From Bin87 sp026710825 (GTDB lineage Bacteria; Chloroflexota; Dehalococcoidia; Lucifugimonadales; UBA3495), in NCBI GenBank assembly GCA_965232815.1, contig OZ247427.1:2542001-2606000 (forward strand): a DNA stretch of 64,000 nt, in the 5' to 3' direction. Below, piece by piece: positions 8,862 through 18,119 of this stretch; the stretch's first letter is position 1, and every line of letters begins with the position of its first letter. A model generated the notes under the pieces. The model searched no databases. It was not told where the DNA came from and was given only the letters and a program-made list of their open reading frames with translations. The position numbers and the translations under genes are program-made.

Positions 8862-9365
8862 TCACGGCCCCGGGATCGTCACCGACACCGTGTTGTAGAG
8901 CATCCGCCCGTCGGTAGTGCACAGCGCTCCGTCGTCGGCGCAGTCCTCGGTCGCCGGCAGCGTGATCACCACGTCATCCGTCCCGTCTGGTTTCACACGG
9001 ATCTCCCACTTGAGGTTCGAGTCCTTGTTCACGCGCTTCGCCCTGCGCACTTCCCCGTTGGTCGCCTCAAGGGCGTGATCACGCAGCGTCCGGAAATCCA
9101 TCTCGAAGGTGTCGCTGAAAGTGATGCGGAACACTATGGCCTTGCTGCCGTCGTGGCTCGCCGGCAGTTGGGAGAACCGGGCCACCGGCCACGCCAGGGG
9201 CCGGTCCGACATGCTCTGCGGTTCCTCAGGCACGGTGATCCCCACCGCCACCTGGTCGTCCTTCGTCCAGCCCGGGTCTTCCAACGCCCACCAGTAGGCT
9301 CCCCTGGTCCGCATCACCGGCACCGAGCTATCGCTGCCCCTGAACTCCAGGTCCCCGACGTGCAG
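8740..9365 (-). repeat. duplicated C-terminal domain plus 3' flank, copy A
   Basis: Covers the last ~168 codons of the giant gene and ~120 bases beyond its stop. It matches 15415-16038, with very high identity around the stop codon (for example the shared run GAAGGACGTACCTAAAGCC just after the gene) and lower identity outward. Confidence 0.75.
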
Positions 9366-12300
9366 GGTGAAGTCTCCCGGCAGCTCGGTCTTGGTGCCCA
9401 GGTACAGACCGCCGGCCACGTGCATCAGGATCAACACCTTGTAGCGGTCACCGTCCAGGGTGACGTACTGCTCGGAAAGCCCACCGCGGTGAGACGTATA
9501 GGCGGAAAAACCGGAAGAGGCCGGTACCGTGGTCTCATTCACGCCCACGGTCAGGGTTGCGGGCCACGGCCATGCGCGAGTGATGGTGATCCGGTAGGTC
9601 TCGACAGCGTTGCCGTCCTCGGCGATGACCTCAACTTCTACCACGTTCTCGCCGTAACCCAGCGAAACCGTGGCCTCATTCCCCGCGGTCGTCGTGCCAT
9701 CCCCCTCGATGATGTTCACCGCAGCGCCGCCGTGGTTCCTGGTGGCCGACACCGAGACCTCTGCGACGTCTTCAGAGACCACCGATGCATAGTCCCCGAC
9801 CGCTTGATCGAACGCCGGCGTCAGAGCAACAGCATCGTCATCCTCGTCGGCGATACTCAAACCACTCAGGATGGGGGTGTCCGTGATGGACACCGTGGTG
9901 TCGGCGACGGTCCCTGCCGTAACGCAGGTCGGCATTACGCCCAGGTACAGCCTCACGCTCTCCCCGCTGTCCTCCACGAAGTCGGCGGAGGCTGAGAACG
10001 TGAACGTCGTCTCCGTCTCGCTGCTGCTGAAGGCGACGCTGGCCGGTATGCCCGAGTAATCATCACTGCTGGCGCCACCCTGCCCCGCAGCGACGAGCGG
10101 TATCACCACCGCGCGTTCCGGGTCGGCGCTCAGGGTCACGGTGATTGCCTGGTCCGATCCCTCAGCCACCGTGTAGCTGGCCTGGTCGAAGTCGACTGTC
10201 ACCTGCGTACCATCATCGTCTGCAACGATCACTTCAACGTCCGCCGCCGTCTCCGGGGCGTAGTCGCCCCCCGACACCGCGTGCGAGACCGTCGCCGCGT
10301 CATCATCGGCATCGCCGTCCTGCGCCGCGCTCACCGTCACCGTCTTCGCCGTGTTCCAGTCCCCGGTCCCAAAGCTCAGCGACGACGGGCTCACCGTCAC
10401 GCCCGCATCCCCGCTCACCGACGGCGTCACCGTCACCGTTCCGGTCGGCTGGGACTGCAGGACCACCGTGTAGGTGGCAGTCCCGCCCTCCGGTACACTC
10501 AGCGTCGCCGTCGATACCGTCACCCCGCGCTCGTCGTCGTCCACGATGGTCGCCGTCGTCCCGCTCACGCTCAGGTCCGTCTCTGTGGTCGTGCCCGTGA
10601 CCGACAGGGTCTCGTCGCCCTCATCCACATCGTCGTCCGTCGGCGTCAGCGTGAAGCTCGCCGTGCCCGAGATCTCGCCAGCATCGATCGTCAGCGTCAG
10701 GTCGGCGACAGTCTCATAGTCGGTCCCCTCCACCGCGGCGTCGCCGGACGATCCCACTTCCACTGTCACCGTCGTGTCCGTCGTCCTGGACAATCCGTTC
10801 AACGTGCCGCTCACGGTGATCGACGTCGCACCTGCATCCTCGCCCACCGAGCTCGTGCTCAGCCACAGCGCCACGGCCGTCGCATCTTCGATGGCTTCCG
10901 GAAATACCCATGGGCGGGCTTGTTTGATGGCGAGGATGTTTTCGCTGGTGATCTTGAACTCAATCTCGATGGCGAACGGCTCGTCGGCCTCGGGGTCATA
11001 GAGCTGTTCGAAGTGGTCGTGGATCGTCTTTAAATGCTCGGCGAGCTGTTGCAGTTGGTCGTCGCTCATGAGCAGCTGCCCGCTTGGCACCAGGTTGGAG
11101 GGAGCGAGCACCCAGTAGTCGTTGTCGGTGGACACCAGCAGTTCTTCGGGCTTTGAGTGGGCTTCGGGGTTGGTGACGAGGTCCTCGCCGATCTGGGTGT
11201 TGACGTAGTAGAAGGAGTCGAGATCATAGAAGGGGTCGAAGCTGACGGCGACGCCGTTGGCGAGTTCGTCGGTGTAGTTGGGGTGCACCAGCACGCCCAT
11301 GGCGGCTTTGGTGTGATCCACACGGTAGAACTCGCGCTCGGTGAAGGCCCGGAAGTTCCACATGCTGGCGTAGACCTGCTTGAGGGACTTGTCGATGCCG
11401 TCTTCTTCGGTCTCGTCGGGTTTCTGGGTCTTGGAGTCATAGAGTCCCGCGCCGTTGAAACCGGGCAGGTCTTCGTTGTTGGTGCTGGAGCGGTACCGCA
11501 GAGACTGGCCCTCGGGGAACTCGGCGTGCATGTCGGTGAGCGCATCGATGATCCACTGGGGAGATTCGGCGTCTTTGATGTCGTCGCGCAGGTCGTCGAG
11601 CATGTCGTCTTGCACATCGAAATCGGCCTGGAAGTCTTCGTCGGCCAGCATGTCGTCGATGTCGTCATAGAGGCCGTTGGCCTTCATGAACTCGTCGTAG
11701 AAGTAGAAGGGGATCGCGAACCCGTCGGGCACCGTCCCGGCCGCGAAGCCCAGAGTGCCGAGCTCTGCGACGTTGGCGGCCTTGACCCCGAACGCGTCAG
11801 AGTCGTCGAAGCCGACGTCGCTCAGCGCGGTGATCGTCTCCACCGTCAGATCCCGCACGGGCGTCTGGGTTGCGGTGGGGCGCGAAGCCGCGTAGTGCGC
11901 ATCGACTTCTGCCGGGGTGGCGGCGCGAATGCTCCAGTCGGATTCGGTCACCTCGTAACGCACGTAGCCGTCAATGAGGTCCGTGATGTCGGCGTGGTCG
12001 GTGGCGTCCTGGACGTAGGCGTTGGGGATCTCGTTTTGGATGGCGCGGAGGTTCACATGCGACAGCGGTGTCTGCTGCACGGTGGTGATGATGCCCGCGA
12101 CACGGGGCAGTTCGTTGGGCAGCGTCTCATAGATCACGATGTCCCGGGGGTGGGGACGCTCGTCGGGCGGCTGAATACGCAGCTGGCCAAAGCCGACCCC
12201 GGGGTTCATAGACACGAAGCTGGCCTCGGGGAAGACGTCAGCGTCCAAGAGAATGTCTATCCGCGACTCCTCATACAGCGAGGCCTCGGGCTGGAGCTGC

Positions 12301-14912
12301 GGCAGCACATCGTTGCCGAAATGGACGTACAGATCGTCGTCGAGGTGCGCCATGTTGGCGGCTATGAGCGTATACAGCCGCTCTACTTCGCTGAATGACA
12401 TGTGCACTCCCTGACCGAGGTTCAGGTAGTAGGCGCCGACACTGCCATCGGGTGCAGTCCGTGACGGGTCGTACGTGATCAAGCCCTCCACGTCGACTGA
12501 TTCAAGCCCCAGTTCATGAAGCACGAGAATGTGGTAGCTGTAGGAGTCGTAGTCGAGGAAGTAGAGGCCCGGACGATCGGTGTCGAGGTCGGTCACGAGT
12601 ATCTTGACGCCTGACGCTGATTCGGTTCCTGTGAACTGATAGGGCCTGGTGTATGCCTTGTTCAGGAAGGAGTTCAGGGTATGCACCGACACCGAGCCGT
12701 CTCGGCGATGGATGGCTGGGACGGCGTTGACCGGGCTCGTTATGGACAGGTTCTCCAGTTCGGTGATGTCGTCGACACAGTCCCCGTCGACGTCGGCGGG
12801 GTCCGCGACCAGGTATTTTTCTATGCTATAGCGGTCCTGCGCCAGCGCCTCCGCGTTCTCGGCGAGAGTGGTCGTGCCGGCCTCTCCGAGCACCACGGCG
12901 ACCGGCATCTCGAATGTCTCGCCGTCCACATCGAAGCTCGCATACAGCACGAAATAGTCATCGGTGGTGGACGAGACCACGATCGGGACCGCGTCGACTG
13001 TCACTTCGGTGGGCTCGGGCGGGTCGGCGCCCACCGTGCAGCCGCTGCCGATTGTCCAGCCGGTTGGTTCGGGGGCGGGCGGCACGTCGTGGCGAGCGAG
13101 ATGGCCCCTCGGGATGCTGGCGACCAGCATCGAGGCGCCGTCAGACCACAGGCCCCACGGGTTGTTGGTGGCTGTGTCGCCGAGGGTGTCGATGTCGCGG
13201 GCCGCTTCGCGGGCGCCGCTGGCGATGTCGTAGGCGTAGATCTTGTCGTCGCGGCTGTCGGCGACCCACATGGTGGTGCCGTCCGACCACATTCCCCGAG
13301 GGCGATTATTGCCCGCCCCATTGAGAGTGACGATGGTTCTGCCCAAGGGCCGGACACCGCTGACGAGGCTGTGGACGTAGAGCATGTCGTCTGCTTCGTC
13401 GGCGACCCACATGGTGGAGCCGTCCGACCAGATGCCCATGGGGCTGTTGTTGCCCACGTTCTGGAGGGTGTTGATGTCGCGGGCTGCCCGGCGGGCGCCG
13501 CTGGCGAGGTCGTAGGCGAAGATCTTGTCTTGGCGGCCGTCGGCGACCCACATGGTGGAGCCGTCCGACCAGATTCCTCTGGGTTGGGTGTTGTCCGCGT
13601 CTAGGGTGTCGATGTCGCGGGCCTCGTCGCGGGCGCCGCTGGCGAGGTCGTAGGCAAAGATCTTGTCAGCCACGCTGTCAGCGACCCAAACCGTGGTGTC
13701 GTCAGACCAGATGCCGCGGCTGGCGCTGTTGGCCGCATCCAACGCGACCGTCGTCCACGCGGCCGGTGGGTTCGACTCCGTATCGTCGTCGCTGACCGTC
13801 ACGCTTACATCGGACGCCGGCTCCGAGGCGTAGTCGGCCCCCGACACCGAGTGGGAGACCGTCGCCGAATCATCGTCGCCATCCGCGTCCTGCGCCGCGC
13901 TCACCGTAACCGTCTTCGCGGTGTTCCAATCCCCGGTCCCAAAGCTCAGCGACGACGGGCTCACCGTCACATCCCCATCCCCGCTCACCGACGGCGCAAC
14001 CGTCACCGTGCCGGTCGGCTGGGACTCCAGCGCCACCGTGTAGGCAGCCGTCCCGCCCTCCGGCACACTCAGCGCCGTCGCCGATACCGCCACCCCGCGC
14101 TCGTCGTCCTCCACGATGGTCGCCGTAGTGCCGGCCACGCTCAGGTCCCTCGCCGTGGTTGTGCCCGTGACCGACAGCGTCTCGTCACCCTCGTCCACGT
14201 CGTCGTCCGTCGGCGTCAGCGTGAAGCTCGCCGTGCCGGAACTCTCGCCGGCATCGATCGTCAGCGTCAGGTCGGAGACCGTAGCGTAGTCCGTGCCCTC
14301 GGACGCAGAGTCAGCGGAGTCTCCCACCGCCACCGTCACCTCCGTGTCGCTCGTCCGCGCCGCTCCATTCAGAGTCCCGGTCACCGTGATGGCGGTCCCG
14401 CTTGCGTCCTCGTTCACCGAGTTGGCGCCCAGCGACAGTGCCACCGCCGTCGAAACAGCGATGATCGACCCACTTGACGGCCAGGCGTCGCTCGTCACCT
14501 GCTCGGAGTTGCCCTCATCGTCGGTGAAGCTCACCCTGACCCTGACCTGCTTGCCCACATCGTCTGAGGTTAGCGTGTAGGAACTGGCCGACGCGTTCGT
14601 GATGTCGGTGTCCGTGCCGCCGTCCACCCGGATCCACTGGTAGGTAAAGGCGCCCAGGCCGTCGGTGTCATCGATGGCGCTGGTGTCCACGGTCAGGATC
14701 TCTCCGACCTGCGGCACGCCGGATATGGAGGGCTCGCCGGTGGCCGCAGTGTTGGTCTGCGCGTGCGCATCCGCAGCAAACAGGGTTGCCAGCACCGCCA
14801 GCAACAGGAATGCCAACGTGCCTAAGCTACGGCCGTTGGCGGCCAGGCAAGCGGCAATCGACCTCTCGATCGATCTGCGCTTTTGGATTTGGTCGGATAA
14901 CACGATGCGCAT
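8862..14912 (-). CDS. giant secreted Calx-beta / propeller protein with PEP-synthase-like (dikinase) core
   Basis: 2016 residues. A long signal peptide (~1-51, hydrophobic LGTLAFLLLAVLATLFAADA, then AHA) is followed by an Ig-like domain (~56-150), two Calx-beta-type domains (~153-378), five propeller-like repeats of the form GIWSDGSTMWVAD (~385-605), and a region to ~920. Residues ~935-970 (TPLSHVNLRAIQNEIPNAYV) resemble the phosphohistidine swivel domain, and ~1018-1335 the ATP-grasp PPDK_N domain (LRYRSSTNNEDLPGFNGAG; AIKQARPW). Three more Calx-beta-like domains, a cadherin-like sandwich (~1683-1780) and a unique C-terminal domain follow. His-before-ATP-grasp is the order in glucan water dikinases. 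Whether it is an active extracellular phosphotransferase is unknown; ATP outside the cell would be a problem. The start ATG lies about 12 bases after a GGAG. Confidence 0.8.
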   Translation of the reverse strand: MRIVLSDQIQKRRSIERSIAACLAANGRSLGTLAFLLLAVLATLFAADAHAQTNTAATGEPSISGVPQVGEILTVDTSAIDDTDGLGAFTYQWIRVDGGTDTDITNASASSYTLTSDDVGKQVRVRVSFTDDEGNSEQVTSDAWPSSGSIIAVSTAVALSLGANSVNEDASGTAITVTGTLNGAARTSDTEVTVAVGDSADSASEGTDYATVSDLTLTIDAGESSGTASFTLTPTDDDVDEGDETLSVTGTTTARDLSVAGTTATIVEDDERGVAVSATALSVPEGGTAAYTVALESQPTGTVTVAPSVSGDGDVTVSPSSLSFGTGDWNTAKTVTVSAAQDADGDDDSATVSHSVSGADYASEPASDVSVTVSDDDTESNPPAAWTTVALDAANSASRGIWSDDTTVWVADSVADKIFAYDLASGARDEARDIDTLDADNTQPRGIWSDGSTMWVADGRQDKIFAYDLASGARRAARDINTLQNVGNNSPMGIWSDGSTMWVADEADDMLYVHSLVSGVRPLGRTIVTLNGAGNNRPRGMWSDGTTMWVADSRDDKIYAYDIASGAREAARDIDTLGDTATNNPWGLWSDGASMLVASIPRGHLARHDVPPAPEPTGWTIGSGCTVGADPPEPTEVTVDAVPIVVSSTTDDYFVLYASFDVDGETFEMPVAVVLGEAGTTTLAENAEALAQDRYSIEKYLVADPADVDGDCVDDITELENLSITSPVNAVPAIHRRDGSVSVHTLNSFLNKAYTRPYQFTGTESASGVKILVTDLDTDRPGLYFLDYDSYSYHILVLHELGLESVDVEGLITYDPSRTAPDGSVGAYYLNLGQGVHMSFSEVERLYTLIAANMAHLDDDLYVHFGNDVLPQLQPEASLYEESRIDILLDADVFPEASFVSMNPGVGFGQLRIQPPDERPHPRDIVIYETLPNELPRVAGIITTVQQTPLSHVNLRAIQNEIPNAYVQDATDHADITDLIDGYVRYEVTESDWSIRAATPAEVDAHYAASRPTATQTPVRDLTVETITALSDVGFDDSDAFGVKAANVAELGTLGFAAGTVPDGFAIPFYFYDEFMKANGLYDDIDDMLADEDFQADFDVQDDMLDDLRDDIKDAESPQWIIDALTDMHAEFPEGQSLRYRSSTNNEDLPGFNGAGLYDSKTQKPDETEEDGIDKSLKQVYASMWNFRAFTEREFYRVDHTKAAMGVLVHPNYTDELANGVAVSFDPFYDLDSFYYVNTQIGEDLVTNPEAHSKPEELLVSTDNDYWVLAPSNLVPSGQLLMSDDQLQQLAEHLKTIHDHFEQLYDPEADEPFAIEIEFKITSENILAIKQARPWVFPEAIEDATAVALWLSTSSVGEDAGATSITVSGTLNGLSRTTDTTVTVEVGSSGDAAVEGTDYETVADLTLTIDAGEISGTASFTLTPTDDDVDEGDETLSVTGTTTETDLSVSGTTATIVDDDERGVTVSTATLSVPEGGTATYTVVLQSQPTGTVTVTPSVSGDAGVTVSPSSLSFGTGDWNTAKTVTVSAAQDGDADDDAATVSHAVSGGDYAPETAADVEVIVADDDGTQVTVDFDQASYTVAEGSDQAITVTLSADPERAVVIPLVAAGQGGASSDDYSGIPASVAFSSSETETTFTFSASADFVEDSGESVRLYLGVMPTCVTAGTVADTTVSITDTPILSGLSIADEDDDAVALTPAFDQAVGDYASVVSEDVAEVSVSATRNHGGAAVNIIEGDGTTTAGNEATVSLGYGENVVEVEVIAEDGNAVETYRITITRAWPWPATLTVGVNETTVPASSGFSAYTSHRGGLSEQYVTLDGDRYKVLILMHVAGGLYLGTKTELPGDFTLHVGDLEFRGSDSSVPVMRTRGAYWWALEDPGWTKDDQVAVGITVPEEPQSMSDRPLAWPVARFSQLPASHDGSKAIVFRITFSDTFEMDFRTLRDHALEATNGEVRRAKRVNKDSNLKWEIRVKPDGTDDVVITLPATEDCADDGALCTTDGRMLYNTVSVTIPGP
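10209..10886 (-). repeat. internal repeat copy 2 (Calx-beta pair after the dikinase-like core)
   Basis: Encodes residues ~1343-1568 of the giant protein. It is nearly the same in DNA and protein as residues ~153-378; shared runs include TLTIDAGE-SGTASFTLTPTDD and SPSSLSFGTGDWNTAKTVTV. The high nucleotide identity points to a recent duplication or gene conversion. Confidence 0.8.
13779..14456 (-). repeat. internal repeat copy 1 (Calx-beta pair near the N-terminus)
   Basis: Partner of the repeat at 10209-10886, encoding residues ~153-378. Both copies are two beta-sandwich domains, the first with Calx-beta DDDVDEGDE-type acidic turns that may bind calcium. Such near-identical blocks invite recombination and assembly collapse. 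Confidence 0.8.
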
Positions 14913-15531
14913 GCCGGCCCGTCTCCTGCTCCTGAGGATTGCGACTCGTTGCCGTCGGACCAGTGGAGGAACGCGCCAGGGTCGTCATGTTCTACAGGTG
15001 ATGCGATCGCATGACGCAGACCAGTCTCAACCAACAACCGACCGGGAGCGCACTTCGGCTATGGGCATACACACTGGTCAGTCAGACCTGATGCCTCTCC
15101 CACCTCGGTCAACCGTTTTCGGGCCTTCCCACCGTCCAATCCGGCCACGCGATTATGTAGTGCCCCCGGGTCCGCCACAATTGACAAACGCCCCTTTTAT
15201 GAGGGGGCATTTGCCCCTTCAAAACACGACAAAACGTCACCCCAAAGACGAGCGGAAACACCGCTCAACACCCAGCGTCCGGGTGCGGGTTGGGATCAAT
15301 GACCTACGGTTAGTCTCGTAGCGAGAGCACCGGCTGCCAACGACCAGACGGGCCGACACGTCCCGCATCCCGCGAAGATTGGCTTCGTCCTATCGGCGCG
15401 CTGCGGTACTGCCGTGTTGGGAACCCAGAGCAACGGTCGTTGTCGCCTGCCGCGGGACGAAACTCAGCGCCCTTGGGGACATCCCCCCAGGGGTTCCGCA
15501 TACTCGAAGGACGTACCTAAAGCCTCGCCAA
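14913..15531. other. 619-bp gap upstream of the giant secreted-protein gene
   Basis: No gene seen. The part from ~15415 to 15531 is the duplicated 3' flank of the truncated copy that follows. A small hairpin (GCCCCTTT / GAGGGGGC around TAT, 15190-15208) lies about 280 bases upstream of the giant gene's start and could be a terminator-like or regulatory structure; this is weak. Confidence 0.4.
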
Positions 15532-16038
15532 TCACGGCCCTGGGATGGTTACCGACACCGTGTTGTAGAGCATCCGTCCATCCGTAGTGCACAGCGCTCC
15601 GTCGTCGGCGCAGTCCTCGGTCGCCGGCAGCGTGATCACCACGTCATCCGTCCCGTCCGGTTTCACACGGATCTCCCACTTGAGGTTCGAGTCCTTGTTC
15701 ACCCGCTTCCCCTTGCGAATTTTCCCGTTGGTTACCTCCAGCGCTTGGTCCCGCAGCGTCGGGAAGTGCATCTCAAAGGTGTCTCTGAAAGAAATGCGGA
15801 ACACGATGGCCTTGCTGCCGTCGTGGCTGGACGGAAGCTGGGAGAACCAACCCGTCGGCGGCGCCAGGAGTCGGTCTTCCACGCTCGACCCATCCTGTGG
15901 AACCGTGATGCTGACTGCCACTTCCTCTCCATCGGTCCAGCCCGGGCCGTCCAATGCCTGCCAATAGGCTCTTTTCGCCCTCATCATGGGCACGGAACTC
16001 TCGCTGCCCCTGAACTCCAGGTCACCGATATGGAGCGG
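15415..16038 (-). repeat. duplicated C-terminal domain plus 3' flank, copy B
   Basis: Second copy of the 8740-9365 unit. Similarity begins abruptly at about 16038, at the codons for LHIGDLEFRG, and runs past the stop codon at 15532. Confidence 0.75.
15532..16038 (-). pseudogene. 5'-truncated paralogue of the giant secreted protein, C-terminal domain only
   Basis: About 168 codons closely matching the last domain of the 2016-residue protein: DLEFRGSESSVPMMRAKRAY, then SQLPSSHDGSKAIVFRISF and an almost unchanged tail ending TVSVTIPGP. The region before the homology (to an in-frame start at 16068) encodes an unrelated QDQGLGLGPL, so the real N-terminus, signal peptide and other domains are gone. 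Substitutions are spread through the central part, but the last ~60 codons are nearly identical to copy A, consistent with gene conversion. I treat it as a remnant of a former tandem copy. A secreted stand-alone domain is excluded by the missing signal peptide. Confidence 0.7.
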
Positions 16039-16310
16039 GCCAAGGCCGAGGCCCTGGTCCTGGCCCAATCACAGATGGCCGCCAACTATCCTGGGCGACA
16101 TGTTCGCTTTTCAAAACAGGGGACGGAATCGCTGGACAACAACAGCTTCACACGGCGTTCGCAGCGCGCATGATCTACGTCCTGAGGGAACTGCTGGGCA
16201 ATTCCGGCAAGGAAGTGGACGATGACCCGGTGGACGGCGCGTTTGGATCAGTAGAATATCCTGAGCGACGGGTGCTAAACTCGGCGCGATTTCGGCTGCC
16301 GAAGTGAGTC

Positions 16311-18119
16311 GTGCCTTGGGCATCACCATCCCTGCGCATCGGCACTTCCTCTCACCCGTCAGGTTACCTTCCATTGGCATCAAACCGTCCTGACAGTCAC
16401 CTGCGCTACGAACCAAATGAGCGCTGTTCGCCACTATTATCCCTGCTGGTAGGTGTTCAGGGTACCCTGATCGGTCTGCCCATCACTGTGATGGTGGTGG
16501 TCATCGTAGGTCTCGCCGGCGGCCAGAGCGAGGAATATCTCGCCTGGACGATGTTCGGCGCACTGGTACTCGTGGCGGCAGTTACCGCGTTGCAGGCGTC
16601 CCGAATCTGGCGATTTGGAGCTGGGCATACTTTTATAATGGTAAGCTCACCAAACTATCTGGCTGTTTCCGTCCTGGCCCTGGACGCCGGGGGCCCGACT
16701 CTGCTGGTCAGCCTCCTGCTTGTTTCGGCAATCTGTTACCTGGCAGTGGCCACATGGTTGCCGCTATTGCGCCGCATCATCACCCCGGCAGTATCCGGCA
16801 CAGTCCTCATGCTGATCGCCGTCTCAATCTTGCCGCTCACTCTGGATATGATCACGGAGGCACCAGAAGGGACACTGCCGGGCGCAGGTTTGTACGTAGT
16901 CGCATTGACATTAGTCGTGTCCACTCTGCTGACCCTGCGCGCGCCGGGACGATGGCGCGCCTGGTCGCTTACAATCGGCCTGGGCTGCGGGTGTGCGGTA
17001 GCGGCTCCATTTGGATTCTACGATCTGGAACCATTGTATGCCGCGTCCTGGATTGGATTTCCCAGCGTCCAGGTCCCAAGGCTGGACTTCACACCTCCGG
17101 CTGCGTTCTGGGCCATGGCGCCGATGTTCGCAATAGTGGCGCTGGTGCATGCCGTCAAGGGAATTGGGGACGCGATAGTAGTTCAACAAGCCTCGCGACG
17201 ACGGCCCAGAGCTACCGATTTCCGTATGTTGCAGGGCTCGTTGTATGCCAACGGCGCTGGTATTTTTGTATCGGCTCTTATAGGCGTACCTCCCACAACA
17301 TTTTTTTCGTCGATGACCGCCTCGCTGGCAACCCTCACCGGAGTGGCATCCCGGTCGGTTGGATACGCCATGGCGGTGATTCTGCTGGCAGTAGCGCTTT
17401 TTCCAAAGCTCGCCGGCGTGTTCCTGCTCATTCCCAGTCCGGTGCTGGGAGCCGTTTTGTTGATCGCCATCGGTCTTTTCTTCATCCAGGGCATACAGTC
17501 CTTGGTACAGGATGGGATTGACTCCACCAAGGCCTTCATTGTCGGGTTGTCATTCGCCACCGGAGCGGCGATGGAATTTCAGAACGTCTTCGAAGGACTG
17601 CTGGTCTCCCCGTGGGACCTGTTGCTGGGAAACGGAGTCACCATGGGTGGGTTAATGGCGATTGCCCTGACGCTTTTCATGGAGTTCACCAACTCGCGTC
17701 CCAGGCGCCTGGCGACGCGTTTGGACTTTGCCGAACTTCCGAGGATTGACGCGTTCCTTCAAGACGTCGCCGGCAGAATGGGGTGGGACGAACCTGGCGC
17801 CGCCCGTCTCCGTTCAGCGGGTGAAGAGGCAATTTCCAGCTTGCTGCAACCCGATAATGAATTTTCAGAAGCCGAGAGCCGGGGGAATCAGCCGCGCTTG
17901 ATGATAGCGGCGCGCGCCGTCGGGAGGGCTGTGGAACTGGAATTCGTTTCGGTATTGGAGGAAGAGAATCTCGGCGATCGCCTCGCATTTTTGGAGGAAG
18001 AGCCCCAGGTGGTGGACGAAAGGGAAGTTTCGTTCCGGCTTTTGAGGCACTATGCTTCGTCAGTCAGGCACCAGAAATACCATGGTATGGACATAATAAT
18101 GGTGAGAGTGGAACGCTAG
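16311..18119 (+). CDS. NCS2-type nucleobase permease fused to a histidine-kinase-like ATPase domain
   Basis: 602 residues from a GTG at 16311; the true start may be later, since the family-like part begins at LRYEPNERCSPLLSLLVGVQ (~residue 31). Residues ~40-460 form 12-14 hydrophobic helices of the xanthine/uracil permease family, with MVSSPNYLAVSVLAL, the block FAIVALVHAVKGIGDAIVVQ and the GVPPTTFFSSMTA loop. Such proteins import purines or uracil with protons. Residues ~475-602 are soluble and resemble an RsbW-like HATPase: a helix with AARLRSAGEEAISSLL (N-box-like EEA) and the C-terminal YHGMDIIMVRVE. A transporter with a fused ATPase suggests coupling of substrate status to signalling; this is inference. 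It converges on the hydrolase gene, sharing bases at the stops. Confidence 0.8.
   Translation: MPWASPSLRIGTSSHPSGYLPLASNRPDSHLRYEPNERCSPLLSLLVGVQGTLIGLPITVMVVVIVGLAGGQSEEYLAWTMFGALVLVAAVTALQASRIWRFGAGHTFIMVSSPNYLAVSVLALDAGGPTLLVSLLLVSAICYLAVATWLPLLRRIITPAVSGTVLMLIAVSILPLTLDMITEAPEGTLPGAGLYVVALTLVVSTLLTLRAPGRWRAWSLTIGLGCGCAVAAPFGFYDLEPLYAASWIGFPSVQVPRLDFTPPAAFWAMAPMFAIVALVHAVKGIGDAIVVQQASRRRPRATDFRMLQGSLYANGAGIFVSALIGVPPTTFFSSMTASLATLTGVASRSVGYAMAVILLAVALFPKLAGVFLLIPSPVLGAVLLIAIGLFFIQGIQSLVQDGIDSTKAFIVGLSFATGAAMEFQNVFEGLLVSPWDLLLGNGVTMGGLMAIALTLFMEFTNSRPRRLATRLDFAELPRIDAFLQDVAGRMGWDEPGAARLRSAGEEAISSLLQPDNEFSEAESRGNQPRLMIAARAVGRAVELEFVSVLEEENLGDRLAFLEEEPQVVDEREVSFRLLRHYASSVRHQKYHGMDIIMVRVER

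Noticed and set aside
11157..12398. Long plus-strand frame (413 codons) opposite the giant secreted-protein gene
   Set aside because: It mirrors the biased codons of the minus-strand gene and shows no family motif; the minus strand has clear domains.
13100..13760. Regular ~150-bp repeats resembling a CRISPR or minisatellite
   Set aside because: They are in-frame propeller repeats (GIWSDGSTMWVAD-type) within the coding region, not direct repeats with unique spacers.
16170..16307. Short plus-strand frame of 45 codons before the NCS2 gene
   Set aside because: No ribosome site or recognisable motif; it lies in the breakpoint region beside the truncated paralogue.
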